Assembly (NCBI RefSeq): GCF_900454835.1
Contig: NZ_UGTM01000001.1
Span: 1,302,501 to 1,366,500 of the forward strand
Reading direction: 5' to 3'
From: Prevotella denticola
Lineage (GTDB): Bacteria; Bacteroidota; Bacteroidia; Bacteroidales; Bacteroidaceae
Length of the DNA stretch: 64,000 bases
Below are positions 1 through 9,900 of this stretch, piece by piece (position 1 is the first letter of the stretch; each line of letters begins with the position of its first letter). Made by a program: the position numbers and the translations under genes. The notes beneath the pieces are model-generated. The model saw only the letters and a list, made by a program, of their open reading frames with translations. It had not been told where the DNA came from and did not search any database.

Positions 1-507
1 TGTCTGGTTGAACACGTCTTTCTGTGTCAGCATCCGGTTGTTGAGCAGGTCGAAGGTAAAATACGAATGGTTCGAGACGACAACAGACGACTCATTGCAT
101 TTCTCCATCCGGGCAAGGAAGGAGATATACCTCCCCGGCTCCAGCCACAGACAGCGCAGGTGCATCTCACAATAACGCTGTATGAACGTCCTACCCTCCT
201 CTATCGTCTGCTTCTCCTCGCCATGCGCTGACAGGAACGACCGCCGGCCGGCCTCATAACTGTCTGACGGCTGCCCGAAAAAGAACGTCGTAAGACTGCG
301 CTGCAATTCAGGCAGCAGGGAACCATTCAGCCCTTTAGGCCATTCCATGTCCATGGAGATACAGGTCAATGTGTCGGCCTGCAGGCACAAATGGGTGGAT
401 GTCTCATAGAGCATGGCATCCCGGGAAGCGACGGCTGTCGACGGCTGTGCCGCTGCGACAAGGCTCACAGCCAAAGAGAGAAATAAGGGGAAAACTCTGC
501 CGGTCAT
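1..507 (-). CDS. Secreted protein of unknown function, 3' end outside window
   Basis: An open frame on the minus strand starts at the ATG at 507-505 and runs off the left edge, giving 169 codons. It opens with a short basic stretch, a hydrophobic core and an Ala-rich region ending near AAAQP, which looks like a type I signal peptide, so the product is probably periplasmic or outer-membrane. The last visible part contains a Tyr-Phe-Thr-Phe-Asp-Leu segment followed by Leu-Thr and Asp-Val-Phe. That pattern recalls DUF3298/RsiV-like domains, but too little is visible to assign it. It lies 36 bp after the DUF4251 lipoprotein gene on the same strand, so the two are probably co-transcribed. Confidence 0.7.
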   Translation of the reverse strand, partial: MTGRVFPLFLSLAVSLVAAAQPSTAVASRDAMLYETSTHLCLQADTLTCISMDMEWPKGLNGSLLPELQRSLTTFFFGQPSDSYEAGRRSFLSAHGEEKQTIEEGRTFIQRYCEMHLRCLWLEPGRYISFLARMEKCNESSVVVSNHSYFTFDLLNNRMLTQKDVFNQT

Positions 508-543
508 CGTTTATGAAAGATTGTCTGTCGTTTCTTCTGCACT

Positions 544-1065
544 TTATCTTCTCCTCGTAAAGGAATCCTCGAGCTGCATCTCGCCCGTAAAGCGGATGGA
601 CTCTCTTCCACTGGGGTTCACAATGAGCGAGGCCGCAGCATTGTCGAACACTTCCAATACGATCTGAAAGCTTTCATATTCGTTGCGCGTCGTCATGAAG
701 ATACGCCGTCCGTCCTTCATCGCCTCTTCCTTATAGCTCGTGAGCGGCTCCAAAAGATGCATGCCCCCACCCGATCCATAAGGCATCTGGTATACCCTGC
801 CGATATAAGGGAGGGAAAGGCCGACCGAATCCCCACTCACCTCGATGCACCAGTCGTCTGTCATGTAAACGGAAGGACCGCGCATGGGATACATCCGGTC
901 TACGAAAACACGATAACGGCGTTCACCCAGATGGGCTTTCACGGCGGCTGTCCGCAACTGCTCCACCTGTTTCCTGGGGACGGCGTTGCCCTCGGAATCA
1001 TAATAAGTCGTAGCACAGCCTACTGCCAGGACGGCCACGAAAAGGAACAAGAACAAACGTTTCAT
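544..1065 (-). CDS. DUF4251 family lipoprotein
   Basis: The 173-residue product begins with a hydrophobic signal sequence ending in the lipobox LAVGC, so Cys17 is the likely lipidated residue. The rest matches the DUF4251 pattern of Bacteroidota lipoproteins: a central YPMRG..VYMTDD stretch, a segment about a round, Gly-rich YGSGGGM patch, and a C-terminal run in which an Asn-Ala-Ala-Ser-Leu strand is followed by R.SI.F.G. The function of the family is not known to me. The gene is the middle member of a three-gene minus-strand set (1112-1570, this gene, 1-507) with gaps of 46 and 36 bp, probably one envelope-related transcript. Confidence 0.85.
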   Translation of the reverse strand: MKRLFLFLFVAVLAVGCATTYYDSEGNAVPRKQVEQLRTAAVKAHLGERRYRVFVDRMYPMRGPSVYMTDDWCIEVSGDSVGLSLPYIGRVYQMPYGSGGGMHLLEPLTSYKEEAMKDGRRIFMTTRNEYESFQIVLEVFDNAAASLIVNPSGRESIRFTGEMQLEDSFTRRR

Positions 1066-1111
1066 TATTCACCTCACTTTCTTTTGAATCGATAAGTATT
1101 CTTTCCTCTGT

Positions 1112-1570
1112 CTATTCTATCTTCTCTATCTTCGGCGCACCCATCTTCTCTATGGCAGGAGCTGTCTGCCGGGCAGGAGGGTCAGAAGAGGGAACTGCAT
1201 CAGGTGCAGGTGCAGGAGCAGGAACCGGAGCCTCACTGTGATCGTCCTGAAGGCTTCCACCGGCAGGCTTTTCCTCATCCGCCTTCGCAGCCTTTCCTTT
1301 ATCTGCTTCAGCTGCCTTCTGCTCATCCGTCATCATGTCCTGCCTCGACAGTTTCGCTTTCGGCCAGAGGTAGTCGCCTACAATGTCTATCGTGTCTCTG
1401 TCGGCATTGCGCTGCAGTTCTTCCTCCTGAGCTTCATCGGTCAATGGGGTATCGTCCTCGGCCACAATAAAATTATAGGCCAGTCCCAAAAGGACAAGGA
1501 CTACCAGTCCGCAAAGCATCTTGAAGGTCAGCGTACTGGTGAATTTACGTCGTGTGTGCTGATTTGACAT
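1112..1570 (-). CDS. Single-pass membrane protein with acidic/Pro-Ala-rich tail
   Basis: I take the start at the ATG at 1570-1568 (MSNQHTRR), which has an AG-rich stretch upstream; an in-frame start 54 bp earlier is possible but adds residues that look non-coding. The 152-residue product has a basic N terminus, one transmembrane helix at about residues 18-36, an acidic region, then a charged Ala/Lys/Glu stretch and a low-complexity Pro-Ala run ending in repeated IEK triplets. That layout suggests an inner-membrane anchor with an extended periplasmic tail. I do not recognise a family. It is first in the minus-strand set leading into the DUF4251 lipoprotein, and a TAnnTTTG promoter element lies upstream at 1651-1658. 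Confidence 0.65.
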   Translation of the reverse strand: MSNQHTRRKFTSTLTFKMLCGLVVLVLLGLAYNFIVAEDDTPLTDEAQEEELQRNADRDTIDIVGDYLWPKAKLSRQDMMTDEQKAAEADKGKAAKADEEKPAGGSLQDDHSEAPVPAPAPAPDAVPSSDPPARQTAPAIEKMGAPKIEKIE

Positions 1571-1632
1571 CGTCTTGCTGTTTTCTTTCCAGTTAAGAAT
1601 CTGTTTACACTTTCGGAAGAACAACTATCCAT
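1528..1632 (-). other. Possible 34-codon leader ORF overlapping the next gene
   Basis: An ATG at 1632-1630 is preceded by the purine-rich stretch AGAAGGAGAACAG and lies about 20 nt after the -7 promoter element. It opens a 34-codon frame that ends 43 bp inside the membrane-protein gene in another frame. The peptide is polar and matches nothing I know. It could be a translated leader that couples translation to the next gene, or an accident of an AG-rich leader. Confidence 0.2.
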
Positions 1633-1650
1633 CTGTTCTCCTTCTATCTG

Positions 1651-1658
1651 CAAAGATA
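1651..1658 (-). promoter_or_regulatory. -7 element TATCTTTG
   Basis: The minus strand reads TATCTTTG, a full match to the Bacteroidota -7 consensus TAnnTTTG, followed by GCAG. It lies 80 bp upstream of the membrane-protein gene at 1112-1570 and probably drives the three-gene set. No clear -33 TTTG is visible at the expected 19-21 bp spacing. Confidence 0.55.
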
Positions 1659-1875
1659 AACATTTAAAAGGAGAATCTGACGAAAGGAAGATAAAAAAAG
1701 TGAATCCAGAATCAGTATTCCAAATCATCCGAAAGGTATCTCTCAACAACAATTAAAAATAAGTTCTTAAAACCGTCAACCAAGTTTGAAAGCAAGACAA
1801 GAAGCAGTCACCCTCCAAACATTAGACTGCACAACCCGAAACATTAAACTACACTGGAAGACATCGTCCAGACTT

Positions 1876-1958
1876 TGGGAACAATGTTCCCAACCGATTG
1901 GGAATACCGTTCCCGGTCACTGGGAATGATGTTCCCAAAGGCTGGGAATGATGTTCCC
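1876..1958. repeat. Array A: four 22-bp palindromic units (TGGGAA...GTTCCC)
   Basis: Four units of the form TGGGAAY-NNN-GTTCCC begin at 1876, 1899, 1921 and 1943, so the period is 22-23 bp. GGGAA and TTCCC half-sites alternate every 11-12 bp. The linkers between units differ, so this is not a simple recent tandem duplication. The array starts 75 bp after the stop codon of the nucleobase permease gene (minus strand) and nothing coding overlaps it. Arrays B (27508-27640) and C (46163-46257) share the same half-sites. Confidence 0.85.
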
Positions 1959-2032
1959 GAGCGGTCAAATCATTCGTTACCTGTGTAGAACCGAAATGAA
2001 TACAGAGCTGCTTGTACTTTAAGAAAGAGTGC

Positions 2033-3376
2033 CTATTCCTTAATGCGGATACACGCATTGGCAAGGATGGCTGTAAGACCGCCGGTGGTAATACCACTTG
2101 AAAAGATGTTCCGAATGACATCGGGCATCTTGTCGAGGATGCCGGGCACTAACTCCACGCTCAGGCCCATGGCAAAACTGATGGCCATGACGAGAACCGC
2201 CTTGCGTGTTATCTCCGTTGCGGCGATGATACGGATGCCTGCTGCTGCGACCGTACCGAACATCAGCAGTGTCGCTCCGCCCAGCACCGCATCGGGGATG
2301 AGCGAGAAAAGCTGGCCGACAACCGGGAAAAGTCCCAACAGCACCAATGCTCCGGCGATGAAATAACCTACATAGCGGCTGGCGACCCCCGTGAGCTGTA
2401 TCATACCGTTGTTCTGGGCGAAGATGGAGTTAGGGAAGCTGTTGAAGACAGCGGCCAGGAAAGAGTTGAAACCGTCGGCAAGGACTCCTCCCTGCGCCCT
2501 TTTCAGGAAGACGGGACCCTCGACGGGTTCGCCCGATATAAGCGAATTGGCAGTAATGTCGCCGAAAGCCTCAACCGCCGTGACGAGATAGATAAGCCCC
2601 AGGCCGATGATCGACCCCACGTCGAAATGCAGTCCGTATTTGAAAGGAACAGGGATGTTCAGGTTTCCGGCACCGCTGATGCGTGAGAAATCAATCAGAT
2701 GAAGCGCATAAGCGGCCACACAGCCTATCAGCAGACCCAGTACGATAGACCCCATACGCAGGAAACGGTTGGACGAACGGTTGAAGAAGATGATGCTCAC
2801 CAGTACCAGCAATGCCAGCCCCAGGTTCTGCAACGAACCGAAAGTACCGCCATCGACCGCCGACTGACCGCCGCCGCAGGAAGTGATACCAGCCTTGATC
2901 AGGCACATACCGATGAGCGAGACGACGATACCCGATACCAGCGGCGTAATGATCTTCCGGGTGTAAGGCAGCAGACGACTCACCACCATCTCGACGACCG
3001 ATGCCACCATGCAGGCACCGAAGATGTAGCTGAGCCCCAGTCCGACATCCATCTTGCCGCCGACCACACCAAGCATCCCTGCTCCGATGATCGGACTGAT
3101 GAACGAGAAAGACGTTCCCTGGATGCAGAGCAGCCCCGTCCCGACCGGACCGAACCTGCGGCACTGGACGAAAGTGGCCAGCCCCGACACGAAAAGCGAC
3201 ATAGAGACGAGGAAGCCGGTGGTCTCCAGGTCGAACTTCAGCGCAGAGCTGATGATGAGCGGCGGCGTGATGATAGCGACGAAGATGGCCAGCAGATGCT
3301 GCAAGGCGGCAAACAGCGTCTCACGGAGAGGCGGACGGTCGTTCAGACCATAGATGAGTTCCTTGGACTTTTCCAT
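2033..3376 (-). CDS. NCS2-family xanthine/uracil permease
   Basis: This 447-residue polytopic inner-membrane protein takes up a nucleobase (probably xanthine or uric acid, less likely uracil) by cation symport. About 13-14 hydrophobic helices are visible. The N-terminal part has the QGTSFSF stretch typical of xanthine/uracil permeases, and the later QNNGMIQLTG stretch fits the NCS2 signature of an Asn-x-Gly core followed by Thr-Gly. Length is normal for the family. The upstream gene on the same strand is xpt, the same pairing as xpt-pbuX of Bacillus subtilis, which favours xanthine as substrate; that is inference from context. A terminator-like hairpin lies between the two genes, so expression from xpt may be partial. 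Confidence 0.9.
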   Translation of the reverse strand: MEKSKELIYGLNDRPPLRETLFAALQHLLAIFVAIITPPLIISSALKFDLETTGFLVSMSLFVSGLATFVQCRRFGPVGTGLLCIQGTSFSFISPIIGAGMLGVVGGKMDVGLGLSYIFGACMVASVVEMVVSRLLPYTRKIITPLVSGIVVSLIGMCLIKAGITSCGGGQSAVDGGTFGSLQNLGLALLVLVSIIFFNRSSNRFLRMGSIVLGLLIGCVAAYALHLIDFSRISGAGNLNIPVPFKYGLHFDVGSIIGLGLIYLVTAVEAFGDITANSLISGEPVEGPVFLKRAQGGVLADGFNSFLAAVFNSFPNSIFAQNNGMIQLTGVASRYVGYFIAGALVLLGLFPVVGQLFSLIPDAVLGGATLLMFGTVAAAGIRIIAATEITRKAVLVMAISFAMGLSVELVPGILDKMPDVIRNIFSSGITTGGLTAILANACIRIKE

Positions 3377-3505
3377 TCTTTTACTTTTTAAATGCTATAT
3401 ACAATAAGGTGTACCATGCTTTAGGAAGCGGGAGGGGCTGGTATGCCACTTCAACGGCAGACGGATTCATCCTGCAACGGTAGCGGGCATGGAAGCCACT
3501 GAAAC

Positions 3506-3532
3506 AAAAAAGGCGGGCACGAAGCCCACCTT
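3506..3532 (-). terminator. Hairpin terminator directly after xpt
   Basis: On the minus strand a GGTGGGC arm, a short TTCGT loop and a GCCCGCC arm form a stem with one G-T pair, followed by a run of T. It begins a few bases after the xpt stop codon and lies 130 bp before the permease start, so it either ends the xpt transcript or lets only part of it read through into the permease gene. Confidence 0.7.
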
Positions 3533-3536
3533 GGTT

Positions 3537-4109
3537 TTATTCTTCTCTCAATTTGATTTCACAGTTGTCAAGCGACTCGATGATCGCCAGGCTCTCGCAG
3601 CGAACGCCTGCCGCCTCAATCACGTCACGCCCGTGCTGGAACGCTTTCTCGATGATGAAGCCCATTCCTACCAGTTCGGCACCGGCCTGCCGGCAGAGGT
3701 CGATGATGCCTTTCGCCGCATTGCCGTAGGCAAGGAAATCGTCGACGAACAGCACCTTGTCGCCTTCGCCCAGATATTCCTTGGAGATGACGACGTGGTA
3801 TTCCCGCTGTTTGGTGAACGAGAAGACCGTCGTCGAAAGCATATCCCCCATTGTCGAGGGCTTCTTTTTCTTGGCGAAGACCACCGGGAGGTCGAGCAGG
3901 AAGCCCATCATGATGGCCGGTGCGATGCCGCTTGCCTCAATGGTGATGATCTTGTTGATTTCGGTTGACGCATAACGGCGGATGAACTCCACGCAAACCT
4001 GCTTCATCAGGTTAGGATCCATCTGATGATTGATAAACTTGTCTACCTTCAGGATACCGTTCGGAAAACATTTCCCATCCTTGAGGATACGGTCTCGTAA
4101 TGCTTTCAT
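3537..4109 (-). CDS. xpt: Xanthine phosphoribosyltransferase
   Basis: The enzyme joins xanthine to PRPP to make XMP in the cytosol, feeding purine salvage to guanine nucleotides. The 190-residue product begins MKALRDRI. It keeps the [17 protein letters not shown]-binding loop at about residues 119-131 and the IEASGIAPA stretch near 58-66, both as in Bacillus Xpt. The start at 4109 is preferred over a longer frame because family members begin at this Met. A -7 element on the same strand at 4152-4159 gives a leader of about 35 nt. No purine riboswitch fold is evident in that short leader. The divergent gene is a TonB receptor. Confidence 0.95.
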   Translation of the reverse strand: MKALRDRILKDGKCFPNGILKVDKFINHQMDPNLMKQVCVEFIRRYASTEINKIITIEASGIAPAIMMGFLLDLPVVFAKKKKPSTMGDMLSTTVFSFTKQREYHVVISKEYLGEGDKVLFVDDFLAYGNAAKGIIDLCRQAGAELVGMGFIIEKAFQHGRDVIEAAGVRCESLAIIESLDNCEIKLREE

Positions 4110-4151
4110 TGTACAATTAATCGTTAGTCGGTTTCGGGAATTAATTGCCTG

Positions 4152-4159
4152 CAAAAGTA
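4152..4159 (-). promoter_or_regulatory. -7 element TACTTTTG for xpt
   Basis: The minus strand reads TACTTTTG then CAGG, a match to TAnnTTTG, 43 bp upstream of the xpt start. A convincing -33 box is not visible. Confidence 0.55.
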
Positions 4160-4265
4160 CTAAAAAGATTGAACATAGCGGGTATGACATCCGCTTTTTT
4201 CACCAACTTCCCTGCAGAAAGGCACATTGACACCGACAGGTCACCGCAATTCCGAAAAGTTTTAT

Positions 4266-4273
4266 TACTTTTG
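4266..4273 (+). promoter_or_regulatory. -7 element TACTTTTG for the TonB receptor
   Basis: TACTTTTG followed by CAGCC matches TAnnTTTG and lies 58 bp before the receptor start. The leader then holds a GC-rich segment (GCCGG...CCGGC) that could fold, but it is too short for a cobalamin riboswitch. Confidence 0.5.
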
Positions 4274-4330
4274 CAGCCGTTTGCCGGAAGGACAATGACT
4301 GTCCGAGCCGGCTTTTTATTCATTTTTTAT

Positions 4331-6400
4331 ATGTACAAACCAACAATTCAGAAGCGCAGCGCCCTGAAGTTCAAACACTTCTCCAACCACGGCTACTCGC
4401 TCTTCGCCGTTCTCGGCAAAGAGGTGCTGATTGGCGTACTGAGCGTCGCTACCTTGCAGCATGCTACTGCCAAAGGCATCAGCATCGAGGCTGACAAGGC
4501 CGAGACCGACTCGACTGCCAGCCGGAACGTGATGCTACAGGAAGTGAACGTGACGGGAACGCGCGCACCGCTGACAGTCAGTCAGCAGGCGAGAATGGTA
4601 ACTGTACTGAGCCGTGAGGATATCCAGGCGGCGCCGGTACAAAGTGTAAATGATCTGCTGAAATATGCCGCCGGAGTTGATGTCAGGCAGAAAGGTCCTC
4701 TGGGAGCCTTGACCGACGTAAGCATCCGCGGCGGCAACTCCGAGCAGATCACCGTCCTCCTCAACGGCATCAACATCTGTGATGCACAGACTGGGCACAA
4801 CGCCTTTGACTTCCCCGTCGACATCAGCGAGATTGAACGGATCGAAGTTCTCGAAGGCCCGGCAGCCCGCGTTTACGGCACATCTTCTTTACTGGGTGCC
4901 ATCAACATCGTAACCCGGACACCGGAAAAGACAAGCCTTTCCGCCCATGCAGAGGGCGGTTCCTACGGCTACTTCGGTGTCGGCATACGGGGAAACATCG
5001 CATCCGCCAACCGGTGGAACAACCAGCTGTCGGCCTCTTACACCCGCAGCGACGGATATCTCCGCAGCAAGGCCGGCAGCCTCAATGCGGATTACCGTAC
5101 GGCAAAAGCCTTCTATCAGGGCAACTACACGGATGAGGACATGGCCGTGAGATGGCACGCCGGACTGAGTGTAAAGGACTTCGGGGCAAACACTTTCTAT
5201 TCCGCACGGTATGACGACCAGTTTGAACATACCTTCAAGACCTTCACCGCTCTGCAGGCCGAGAATCTGCACGGACGCTTCCACATCCGCCCGTCCATCT
5301 ACTGGAACCGCAGCATGGACCGCTTCGAGCTTTTCCGTGATGCCCCTGACAAATATCCGTTCAACTATCACCGTACCGACATCTATGGTGTGAACCTCAA
5401 TGCTTATTTCGACTGGACGCTCGGACGGACGGCTGTGGGTGCGGAACTCCGCAACGAAGACCTCGTCAGCGGCAACCTCGGCGAACCGCTCTCCCGGCCG
5501 AAACACATCCACGGGACAGACCGTGACTACACCGTAGGACTGAACCGGACGAACATCCAGTTCATCCTTGAACACAACATTATCCTCGAACGTTTCACCC
5601 TCTCTGCCGGTCTGATTGCCGTCAGGAACAGTCAGGCGGATATGCCCATGCGTGTCTATCCGGGCATCGATGCCAGCTACCGCATGGGAAACTGGAAGCT
5701 GTATGCCTCCTACAACTCGTCGCTCCGTATGCCGTCGGTCACGGAACTGTTCTATTCCGTCGGCGGCTACAAGGCCGACAAGCATCTCCGTCCGGAAGAA
5801 CTCTCGGCACTGGAAACAGGCTTGAAGTACGATGACAAGGGCATCACCGCAAAGGCAAGCCTCTACTGGAACCATCACCGGAACCTCATCGACTGGATTT
5901 CCGACGGCACCAAGGATGCCAATGGAGCACTGGTATGGAAGAGCGTGAACTTCGGGACAATCAACGACTTCGGTGTGGAAGCAGCGGTCGACCTCAACCT
6001 CCACCAGCTCCTCCCCACCCAACGTTTCTTCAGGAAGATAGGTGTAGCCTATAATTTCATCAACCAGGACAAGGCCGAAGAGAAAGGCAATGTGAGCAAA
6101 TATACCTTGGAATACCTGAAGCACAAGCTGGTCTGCACACTCCAGCTCAACCTCTGGCACAGCCTCGACCTCGGTCTGAACTACCGATTCCAGCACCGCA
6201 TGGGAAGCTACATCGACACGAACAACGAGCGGCACGATTACAGAAGCTACGGCATCGTTGACGCAAGGATGAGCTGGAATGCACAGAAGTGGGCGGCATA
6301 CGTCGAGGGGAACAACCTCTTCGGAACGCATTACGTCGACTACGGAAACGTACCGCAGCCCAGTGTGTGGGTCGTTACAGGTATCAGCATCCATCTGTAA
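4331..6400 (+). CDS. TonB-dependent outer-membrane receptor, BtuB-like
   Basis: The 689-residue product is an outer-membrane barrel that takes up a scarce ligand using TonB energy. The start at 4331 (MYKPTIQK) follows the promoter element; the longer frame reads into the intergenic region. A TonB-box-like EVNVTGTR lies near residues 72-80, followed by a plug domain with SVNDLLKYAAGVDVR and the GGNSEQITVLLNG stretch, then a barrel of about 22 strands ending in a hydrophobic strand with C-terminal leucine. It lacks the N-terminal carboxypeptidase-regulatory domain of SusC proteins. The overall layout is BtuB-like (cobalamin), but no B12 riboswitch or B12 transport gene is adjacent, so the ligand is uncertain. 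Confidence 0.85.
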   Translation: MYKPTIQKRSALKFKHFSNHGYSLFAVLGKEVLIGVLSVATLQHATAKGISIEADKAETDSTASRNVMLQEVNVTGTRAPLTVSQQARMVTVLSREDIQAAPVQSVNDLLKYAAGVDVRQKGPLGALTDVSIRGGNSEQITVLLNGINICDAQTGHNAFDFPVDISEIERIEVLEGPAARVYGTSSLLGAINIVTRTPEKTSLSAHAEGGSYGYFGVGIRGNIASANRWNNQLSASYTRSDGYLRSKAGSLNADYRTAKAFYQGNYTDEDMAVRWHAGLSVKDFGANTFYSARYDDQFEHTFKTFTALQAENLHGRFHIRPSIYWNRSMDRFELFRDAPDKYPFNYHRTDIYGVNLNAYFDWTLGRTAVGAELRNEDLVSGNLGEPLSRPKHIHGTDRDYTVGLNRTNIQFILEHNIILERFTLSAGLIAVRNSQADMPMRVYPGIDASYRMGNWKLYASYNSSLRMPSVTELFYSVGGYKADKHLRPEELSALETGLKYDDKGITAKASLYWNHHRNLIDWISDGTKDANGALVWKSVNFGTINDFGVEAAVDLNLHQLLPTQRFFRKIGVAYNFINQDKAEEKGNVSKYTLEYLKHKLVCTLQLNLWHSLDLGLNYRFQHRMGSYIDTNNERHDYRSYGIVDARMSWNAQKWAAYVEGNNLFGTHYVDYGNVPQPSVWVVTGISIHL

Positions 6401-6472
6401 GCCTCTATCTTATATTGGCTTATGAGTCTTCCCAATAACCGGGGAAGAAGCCTTTTGCTTTCTACATTAATA

Positions 6473-6524
6473 AAAGGAGTGAGACTGTATCAAGACAATG
6501 ACTTTGATACGGTCTCACCCCTTT
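6473..6524 (+). terminator. Long hairpin after the TonB receptor
   Basis: The arms AAAGGAGTGAGACTGTATC and GATACGGTCTCACCCCTTT pair over about 20 bp with one or two mismatches around a loop rich in A and T. The right arm ends in CCCTTTG. It lies about 70 bp after the receptor stop and is the likely transcription stop. A smaller hairpin (CTTCCC / GGGGAAG) precedes it at about 6428-6447. Confidence 0.65.
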
Positions 6525-6720
6525 GTGGTTGATACAGCCAGACGTATAATCACTCACATAACGGTGAACACGTACATACAGCGAGACAAGCCCCATAAGA
6601 CTAAAACAACGTATGAGAACAAGTAACAGCATTCTTCCGACAACTACTAAAATTAACTTATAGATATTTACGTATGTTAATTATCGGGCGTCGAATGCGT
6701 AATTCCATCCCCTGAAATGT

Positions 6721-6728
6721 TATATTTG
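6721..6728 (+). promoter_or_regulatory. -7 element TATATTTG upstream of the SusC gene
   Basis: TATATTTG matches TAnnTTTG and lies 197 bp before the SusC start, implying a long leader of about 190 nt. Long leaders are common upstream of susC-type genes and may carry post-transcriptional control. No HTCS or ECF regulator gene lies next to the locus. Confidence 0.5.
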
Positions 6729-6924
6729 TAGTATAAAACCTAAAAAGGGGCAATTGTGTCCGGCCGGTTCATGGAACTTTCCCATATCCTCATCCGGGAC
6801 AGAGGCACACCTAAGCAAACGGTATCATCCGGAAGCAGAGAATACAACGTATTCCACTGACTACGATATCCCCTGACAGGTTTCACCTAAATCGAATAAG
6901 ATTATCAACAAATACAAATTACGA

Positions 6925-9900
6925 ATGAGAAAAGGAAAGATTCTACCAGTAAGTGTTTTCCTGTCTTGCTGCTGTCTGAATGCTTTTGCCAGCAGTCATG
7001 CCGGTCTGTCCGGCAACTTTGGCAAGAACGTTATTGCCGCAGCTGTAAAGGCGAATGCCTCAAAGATTCAGGGGACACAGCAGTCGGATGGTGATGTAAA
7101 GGTCACCGGAACCATCGTTGACAACACGGGCGAGCCGGTCATCGGCGCAACGGTCCGTGTCAAGGACACGCAGAACGGCACGACAACCGACCTCGACGGC
7201 AAGTTCGCACTTACGGCGCACAAGGGTGCGACACTTGTCATCAGCTATATCGGAATGAACACCGAGGAAGTGAAAGTCACCGGCAATGCTCCACTGACGG
7301 TTACGCTGAAAGCCGAGGCACACCAGATTGAAGAGGTCGTGGTAACGGCTCTGGGTATCAAACGCTCGGAAAAGGCATTGAGCTACAACGTACAGAAAGT
7401 AGGCGGTGAGAGCCTTACAACGGTCAAGAACCCCAACTTCATGAACTCTCTCTCCGGCAAGGTGGCCGGCGTGAACATCAACGCCTCTTCTGCCGGCATG
7501 GGTGGTGCTGCCCGCGTCGTGATGCGCGGTCCGAAATCCATTACCCGCAGCAACCAGGCGTTGTACGTCATCGACGGTGTACCGGTGAACAACACTTCAC
7601 AGGGTGAAATCAGCGGCGGCGCATTCAGTTCGCAGCCGGGTTCGGAAGGCATTGCCGACATCAACCCCGAGGACATCGAGTCGATCAGCGTCCTCAGTGG
7701 TCCTGCCGCTGCAGCCCTCTACGGTTCGGCTGCCGCACAGGGCGTCATCATGATCACCACCAAGAAAGGCAAGGAAGGCAAGGTGAGCGTGACGGTCAGC
7801 AACAGTACACAGTTTGCCAACCCGTTTGTGATGCCGGAGTTCCAGAACTCCTACGTCAACCGTGCCGGCGAGGTGAAGTCGTGGGGTGCCAAGACACCGT
7901 CGGCCTACGGCAACTACGAGCCCAAAGACTTCTTCAATACCGGTACGAACGTACAGAACAACGTGTCGCTGACTGCCGGTACCGACAAGAACCAGACCTA
8001 CATCTCCCTGGGTACGACGAACGCAAGAGGTATCATCCCCAACAACAAGTACGACCGTTACAACTTTGCGTTCCGCAATACGACAACGTTCCTGAACGAC
8101 CGGATGACGCTCGACTTCAGTTTCAACTACATTAAAGAGCACGATACGAACCTGACGGCTCAGGGCCAGTACTTCAACCCGCTGACAGCCGTCTACCTGT
8201 TCCCACGCGGTGAGAGCTTCGATGCCATCCGCACATTCGAAATCTACGACGAGTCGAGAGGCATCAATGTGCAGAACTGGAACTTCGGCGACGCATTGAG
8301 TATGCAGAATCCTTACTGGGTGGCAAAGCGCATGGTACGCTCCAACAACCGCAGCCGCTACATGGTCAGCGCAAGCCTGAAGTACAAGATTTTCGACTGG
8401 ATGGATGTAGTGGGCCGCCTGCGCTGGGATGATGCCAACACGAAGCAGGAGGACAAGCGATATGCTTCTACCACGAACCTCTTTGCCCACTCAAAATACG
8501 GTTTCTACGGATATGACAAGGTGAACGACCGTTCCCTCTACGGCGACTTGATGTTCAACATCAACAAGACGCTGGACGACTTCTCCGTATCAGCCAACCT
8601 CGGTGGTTCGTTCTCTCGCATCAAGTACAATGTAACCGGTTTCCAAGGCGGTCTGAAAGCTCCGTCCAACCTGTTCACACCGAACGCCATCGACTACGGT
8701 ACGGCTACGGCAGACAACCGTCCTATTTATACTGACAATGCCCACAAGATCAACTCCCTCTTTGCCAACGTCGAACTGGGATGGCGCAGCATGCTGTTCA
8801 TGACCCTCACCGGTCGTAACGACTGGGATTCGGCACTGGACGGTACCGACAACGTGTCTTTCTTCTATCCGTCAGTAGGTATGTCCGCCGTCATCTCGCA
8901 GATGGCGAAACTCCCGTCATGGATCAGTTACATGAAGGTACGCGGCTCATGGGCATCGGTAGGTTCGGCCATCTCGCCCAACATCACCTCACCGTGGCGC
9001 TACGTCTACAACCCGGCATCCGGCACTTACAGCACCGTTACCTACAAGTTCCCGAAGAACTTCCGTCCTGAGCGTACCAACTCGTGGGAGGCTGGTCTGA
9101 CGACACGGTTCTTCAACAACGCTCTGACCTTGGATGTCACGCTCTATCAGTCGAACACCAAGAACCAGACATTCCTCCGTCCTATCACCGGCGGACAGGG
9201 ATTCACTTCCGAGTATGTACAGACCGGTAACGTGCGGAACCGCGGTATCGAGCTGTCACTGGGCTACAACCACACATGGGGCGACTTCGCATGGAGCAGC
9301 AGCTTCACTTACAGTGCCAACCGCAACAAGATCGTCGAGCTGCTCAACGACCCGAACGAAGTCATCAACCAGGGCGGTCTAAATGGTGCGAACATCATCC
9401 TGAAAAAGGGCGGCACGATGGGAGATGTCTACATGACGAGCGACTTCAAGCGTGACGCTGAAGGCAACATCGCTGTCAAGGACGGCAATGTATCACAGGT
9501 GAACCTTCCCAACCCATCCTACCGTGGCTCCGTACTGCCGAAGGGCAATATCGGTTTCTCCAACGACTTCTCATGGAAAGGCTTTAACCTCGGTTTCGTT
9601 GTCACGGCACGCTTCGGCGGTATCGTCATGTCGCAGACACAGGCGCTGATGGATGCCTACGGTGTTTCCAAGGCTTCTGCAGAGGCACGCGACAAGGGTG
9701 GCGTAGCCGTCAACAAGGGTCTGGTTTCAGCCGAGAAATACTACTCTGTAGTCGGTGGTGACAACCCCATCTGGTCTGAATACATCTACAGTGCAACCAA
9801 CGCACGTCTCCAGGAGGCCCACCTCTCTTATACTTTCCCACGCCGAATGCTTTCCGGCATGGAGCTGACGCTCGGTCTGACAGCCAACAACCTGTTCATG

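Noticed and set aside
4274..4330. Cobalamin riboswitch before the BtuB-like receptor
   Set aside because: The leader is under 60 nt and lacks the B12-box sequence; a full riboswitch needs far more length.
4889..6394. 501-codon open frame antisense to the TonB receptor
   Set aside because: It is the shadow of a well-supported receptor gene, has no start signal or recognisable family, and is rich in Val as expected from the antisense of GC-biased codons.
7597..8490. 297-codon frame antisense to the SusC gene
   Set aside because: Shadow frame; no promoter or family features.
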